This document shows positions 60,411 through 64,000 of a stretch of DNA of 64,000 nucleotides, one piece after another; the first letter of the stretch is position 1; every line of letters starts with the position of its first letter. The notes beneath the pieces were generated by a model, which was not told the origin of the DNA, searched no databases, and was given only the letters and a program-made list of their open reading frames with translations. This DNA is from Comamonadaceae bacterium (GTDB lineage: Bacteria > Pseudomonadota > Gammaproteobacteria > Burkholderiales > Burkholderiaceae_C): contig JAIXOM010000045.1 in NCBI GenBank assembly GCA_027486755.1, forward strand, positions 186,001 through 250,000, read 5' to 3'. The position numbers and the translations under genes were made by a program.

Positions 60411-62660
60411 GTGATCAAGCCCGTCAAAGCTCGCGACACCCGGGTCTTGTTGCCCTGGCCCGGTTTATTGGCGGGAATGCTGGCCTTGGCGCTGGCGCGT
60501 TGCTGGCAATCGCCGGCCGCTTGGGCCGATGCAGGGCCCATGCTATTGGCCGACGCCTTGATGGGTCTGCGCTTGTTGGCGCTGAGCATGATCTTGTCTT
60601 TGCTGCTCAGTCGTTTATCCCAGCCGAAGCAATTGATGATTTGGGGCGTAGGCGGCACAGTGGTTTGGACCGTGCTGGTGGGTCTGGAGATTTATCACGA
60701 GGATGCCGGGGTGCCCTTGGGTAGCGATGTGCTGGCTTATTCTGGGGCCGAGATCATGCAGACGGTCTCCGCGGCCGGGCTCCCCGGTTCTGGCGTGTGG
60801 TGGGCCGCTTGGCTCGTGGCGGGTTCGGTGTGGTGGGCCCTGTTGCGCAAGAGCCCATCCTTGATGACGCTCAGCTTGCCGCCTTTGTGCTGGGGCCTGT
60901 CTGTGGCGGCCCTGGCCTGCTGGATATTGCCTTGGCAAGTCACCCATGCGGCCGATGATGTCGAGCAGCGCACCAGCAACAAGCTGGCCTATCTGGTGGC
61001 CGAACTGGCTCGCCATGCCGGTCACGCCACGGCCACGGCCGAGGTGGAGCGGGCCTACCCTTTTGAACACGCCGAGTCCACGCCCGATACCCTGGGGCCC
61101 TTGCTGCGACTGGATCCCCAGAAGCCACCGCATGTGGTGCTGGTGATCGTGGAGGGCTTGGGTCGGAGTTTTTCCGGGCCGGATGCGCGCCTGGGCAGCT
61201 TCACGCCGTTTTTGGACGAGCTGGCACAAGGCTCGCTGTACTGGGAAAACTTCCTGGCGACCCAGGGCCGTACGTTTGCAGTGCTACCCAGTGTGTTGTC
61301 GTCTTTGCCTTTTGCCGACCACGGCGCACACCCTAAGCCCCACCACAGCCTGCCGAGCTGGCTCAAAAAAAACGGCTACGTTCTGCGGTATTTCACCGGG
61401 ACCGATCTGGCTTTTGATCGTCAGGGCGACTTCTTGCGTTCGGTGGGCTTTGAACCGCTCCACAGCGAAAAAGATCTGGTCGGGGTGGGCACACGGATCG
61501 GCGAATGGGGCTACCCTGATGGTGATTTGCTGTCTATGATTTTGTCTCAAGCCTGGCCCACGCAACCGAGTCTGACCCTGGTGCAAACCATGAGCATGCA
61601 CTCGCCGTTTCAGGTGCCTCGCATGGACGCATACCGCGCAATGGCCCGCGCCCGCATGGCCGCTTTGGGTTTCAGCGCCGAGCAAAAGACTCAAGCCGAG
61701 CGGCATCTTGATGTGTATGCCAGTATTTTGTACACCGACGAACAGCTGCGCCTGTTTTATCAAGGCTGGCAGAAAACAGCGCAGGCTCGCAATGCCTTGC
61801 TGGTGATTACCGGAGACCATCGCCTGCCCGAAATTGCGATGCAGGCGCATCTGGAACGCTTTCACGTGCCGCTGATCATTCATGGACCCTTGCAAACCGA
61901 GCCTCGGCGAATCAAAGCGGTGTCGACTCACTTTGACATTGCCCCTTCATTGCAGGCTTTGCTGGCGCGTCAATACGGATGGACCACCCCTCAAAAAGTT
62001 CATTGGATGGGGGCGGGCCTGGACGTGCACCCTCAGTTTCGCAACTTGCATGCGGTCCCGCTCAAGCAGACCAAGACGGAGTTGGTGGATTTCGTCTCCG
62101 GTGAATATGTCTTGCATCGCGACCGCTTGCTGTCCTTGCGCGATGGCATCCACACCGAGCCCGAGAATGAGCCGGAGATCAGAGCGCAGTTGCGCCAGGC
62201 ATTGGGCGGTTTTCAGGCCAGGCTGAAGCGCGCCTTGGGCCAAGCCTCTTGGGTCGAAGCCGTGCCAGACGTCCCAGGGCTGGCCTTTGATGCCGCCGGT
62301 CGATCCCTGCAACAAGGTCAGAAGCTGGCTCGCTTCCAGGGGATCTCGGTCAGCGATGTCCAAACCGAGTTGCGCGCCCAGGGTACATGGCGGATTCGCA
62401 GCCGCTTCACCCATGCGGGCGACCTGCCCTCACCCGTGTTCGTGCCGCTGCTGGTCATGAGCAACTCACGAGGCCAGGAGGTGGCCGAGCGCTCAGGAAA
62501 GGGTTTGAGTCTGAAACCCGGCGAAAGTGTCGAGGTGGAGCTGGACGTGACTTTGCCGAAGCCAGCGGACGGGGAAGTGTTTGTATCGATGGTGGTCTCG
62601 CATCCAGATACCGGGAAATCCATAGGCAGAGGGCAATACCATGTGGCACTGCGTCCTTAA
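60411..62660 (+). CDS. Inner-membrane sulfatase-fold enzyme (LTA synthase/phosphoglycerol transferase type)
   Basis: 749 residues, GTG start 60411. Five hydrophobic segments (to about residue 185), then a periplasmic alkaline-phosphatase-fold domain: HVVLVIVEGLGRSF (metal site), TQGRTFAVLPSVLSSLPF with the probable Thr nucleophile, MSMHSPFQVP, and LLVITGDHRLPE (metal site). A further C-terminal domain of about 120 residues is beta-rich (IRSRFTHAGDLPSPVF; ELDVTLPKPADGEVFVSM). The family transfers phosphoglycerol or phosphoethanolamine to envelope polymers. Substrate unknown; the C-terminal domain may bind a polysaccharide. Confidence 0.85.
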   Translation: MIKPVKARDTRVLLPWPGLLAGMLALALARCWQSPAAWADAGPMLLADALMGLRLLALSMILSLLLSRLSQPKQLMIWGVGGTVVWTVLVGLEIYHEDAGVPLGSDVLAYSGAEIMQTVSAAGLPGSGVWWAAWLVAGSVWWALLRKSPSLMTLSLPPLCWGLSVAALACWILPWQVTHAADDVEQRTSNKLAYLVAELARHAGHATATAEVERAYPFEHAESTPDTLGPLLRLDPQKPPHVVLVIVEGLGRSFSGPDARLGSFTPFLDELAQGSLYWENFLATQGRTFAVLPSVLSSLPFADHGAHPKPHHSLPSWLKKNGYVLRYFTGTDLAFDRQGDFLRSVGFEPLHSEKDLVGVGTRIGEWGYPDGDLLSMILSQAWPTQPSLTLVQTMSMHSPFQVPRMDAYRAMARARMAALGFSAEQKTQAERHLDVYASILYTDEQLRLFYQGWQKTAQARNALLVITGDHRLPEIAMQAHLERFHVPLIIHGPLQTEPRRIKAVSTHFDIAPSLQALLARQYGWTTPQKVHWMGAGLDVHPQFRNLHAVPLKQTKTELVDFVSGEYVLHRDRLLSLRDGIHTEPENEPEIRAQLRQALGGFQARLKRALGQASWVEAVPDVPGLAFDAAGRSLQQGQKLARFQGISVSDVQTELRAQGTWRIRSRFTHAGDLPSPVFVPLLVMSNSRGQEVAERSGKGLSLKPGESVEVELDVTLPKPADGEVFVSMVVSHPDTGKSIGRGQYHVALRP

Positions 62661-63603
62661 GTGGGCTCGTTGGGCCTTGATCGGGCTGTGCCTGCTTCCG
62701 GCTTGGGCGGGTGCAAGGCAGGCCATTTGGGTCTGGGAGCAAGACACGCTCGATTGGCTTCAATCTCCCCCGCAAGCTGCCCAAGCTGCCCAATGGATGC
62801 GTGGGCAAGGCATCGCTGTCGTGTACCTCTACGCCGGTGCCCATGTCGCTCACGACCCCTTGGTGGAGACGCCCCAGGCCTACTCCGAACTGCTCAGGAC
62901 CTTGCATCGGGCTGGCTTGGAGGTGCACGCGCTCCTGGGTTCAGGCTATTTAAAGACAGAAACGTACGTACTGCCGGAAAACCGCGAGCGGGCCCGGCAC
63001 ATGGTGCAAAGGGTGTTGGATTACAACCAGCGATCTTTGCCGGGTCAGCGCTTTACGGGAATACACCTGGACATCGAACCCCATGTGCTCGACGACTGGT
63101 CGAGCCGGCGGGAAGAGTACATCCGCATGTGGTTGCAGGTTTCAGAGATGTGGATGGCGATGAAACGTCAGTCGGGGCAGCGCCTGATCGTTTCGCCCGC
63201 CATTGTGTTTTGGCTCGATGGCATCCCTGTCGAGCATGCCGGTGTGACCAAAGCAGCCAGTGAGCACATGCAAGATATTTATGACCATGTGGTGCTGATG
63301 GATTACCGCAACCGGGCCCTGGGGCCCGATGGCATCCTCAGCCATGGCGAACAGGAGATAGCCTATGGGCGTCGCATCGGCAAATCGGTGTGGCTGGGCC
63401 TGGAGTTTTCGCCCAACGAGATGGCCAAGCTGACCTTTGACGGGCAAACCATAGCCCATGCCCGCCGAGAGTTGCGACTGGTCAAGCAGGCCTTGGCGCG
63501 AGAGCCCGCATTTGGGGGCATTGTGATCCACCACTATGGCACCTACCTGCGCTGGCTGCGCGAGCACGGTGCAGAGCACTCCCCCATCGTTTTCCAGCCG
63601 TGA
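62641..63603 (+). CDS. Secreted TIM-barrel glycoside-hydrolase-like protein
   Basis: 320 residues overlapping the previous gene by 20 bp. Signal peptide (ALIGLCLLPAWAGA). IWVWEQDTLDWL and VVYLYAGAH are early barrel strands; FTGIHLDIEPHVLDDW has an Asp/Glu arrangement like the catalytic strand of GH18-type or DUF4015-type enzymes; HVVLMDYRN and FGGIVIHHYGTYLRWL are later strands. It may cut the polymer handled by the other proteins of the operon. Exact family uncertain. Confidence 0.68.
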   Translation: MWHCVLKWARWALIGLCLLPAWAGARQAIWVWEQDTLDWLQSPPQAAQAAQWMRGQGIAVVYLYAGAHVAHDPLVETPQAYSELLRTLHRAGLEVHALLGSGYLKTETYVLPENRERARHMVQRVLDYNQRSLPGQRFTGIHLDIEPHVLDDWSSRREEYIRMWLQVSEMWMAMKRQSGQRLIVSPAIVFWLDGIPVEHAGVTKAASEHMQDIYDHVVLMDYRNRALGPDGILSHGEQEIAYGRRIGKSVWLGLEFSPNEMAKLTFDGQTIAHARRELRLVKQALAREPAFGGIVIHHYGTYLRWLREHGAEHSPIVFQP

Positions 63604-64000
63604 TCCATTCCCAACTCGGCCTGAAGCACCGTTCGGTGCTCATCATCGAAGACGATGCCTTCATGGCTCGCTTGCTCGGCTTTGTCTTGCATCGACAAGG
63701 AGCGGCCATCGAATACGCCAAGGATGGTATTGAAGCCATGGAGCGAATAGAACAGCCCTGTGGTTTTGACGCGGTCCTCTTGGACTTGCTGTTGCCGTTT
63801 CATGGGGGCATGGAGGTGCTGGCGCGGATGCGCCAGACGCCGGGGTGGTGTGATGTGCCGGTGCTGATCGTTTCCGATCTGGACAAAGGCGAAGAGATCG
63901 CACGCGCGTTTCGCGCGGGTGCCGATGACTTCGTGACCAAGCCTTTCAATCCGGATGAATTGGTGGCGCGCCTGTCGCGACGCTTGCGACCTCAGCAGAG
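63600..64000 (+). CDS. Response regulator, receiver domain (3' end outside window)
   Basis: GTG at 63600 overlaps the preceding TGA. The receiver has the acidic pair EDD (VLIIEDDAFMARLLGF), phosphorylation Asp in AVLLDLLLPFHGGME, switch Ser in VLIVSDLD and the Lys in DDFVTKPFNPDEL. The output domain starts beyond the window edge. Translational coupling to the envelope operon suggests that it controls that operon or a polymer synthase downstream. Confidence 0.9.
   Translation, partial: MIHSQLGLKHRSVLIIEDDAFMARLLGFVLHRQGAAIEYAKDGIEAMERIEQPCGFDAVLLDLLLPFHGGMEVLARMRQTPGWCDVPVLIVSDLDKGEEIARAFRAGADDFVTKPFNPDELVARLSRRLRPQQ

Overview
The window looks like chromosome of a high-GC betaproteobacterium of the order Burkholderiales, probably Comamonadaceae-like. 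This is inferred from a Bug-type periplasmic binding protein, a TadA-haloalkane dehalogenase fusion, the ratA/rnfH-smpB divergence, the order rimP-nusA-infB-rbfA-truB-typA, and guaB next to guaA. No species is claimed.

Region by region: 1-10.4 kb holds a CoA-ligase-type gene cut by the window edge, a stress cluster (Hsp20, two universal stress proteins, a four-helix-bundle protein, two small coupled genes), LD-carboxypeptidase, the TadA fusion, a Bug protein, an MFS transporter and a soluble aldose dehydrogenase. At 10.5-12.7 kb lies a decayed, AT-rich genomic-island remnant between a HigA-like antitoxin with a truncated toxin and the 3' end of guaA. It carries an integrase with three in-frame stops. 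12.75-37.8 kb is housekeeping: guaA, a MntA/HepT pair with shortened HepT, guaB, rnfH, ratA, smpB, the long translation operon from rimP to a HIBYL-CoA hydrolase-like gene, the yejABEF-type peptide importer, fabI, a REP cluster, an inducible-type amino-acid decarboxylase and a DUF2237 gene.

At 37,846 a tRNA-Ser(GGA) gene starts. Its 3' end and terminator are repeated at 58.7 kb, and a P4-type integrase gene lies just inside the right copy. The 20.8 kb between is therefore an integrated island with a phage-satellite-like core (integrase, small protein, AlpA, P4-type primase-helicase, HGGxSTG protein). Its main cargo is a three-gene operon at 39.76-49.64 kb: a DruA (DUF4338)-DptF-like ATPase fusion, a DptG-like protein, and a 1570-residue HerA-type DptH-like ATPase with a PD-(D/E)XK-like motif. 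No dnd phosphorothioation genes and no druE-type helicase are in the window. The set looks like an undescribed stand-alone anti-phage system mixing Druantia and Dpt parts, and it is the main discovery candidate.

Right of the island, 59.1-64.0 kb is a tight operon for an envelope or exopolysaccharide function: a TPR/YaiO-like outer-membrane barrel, a sulfatase-fold membrane enzyme, a secreted glycosidase-like protein and a response regulator running off the window. Family names come from reading the proteins by eye; no database search was possible.
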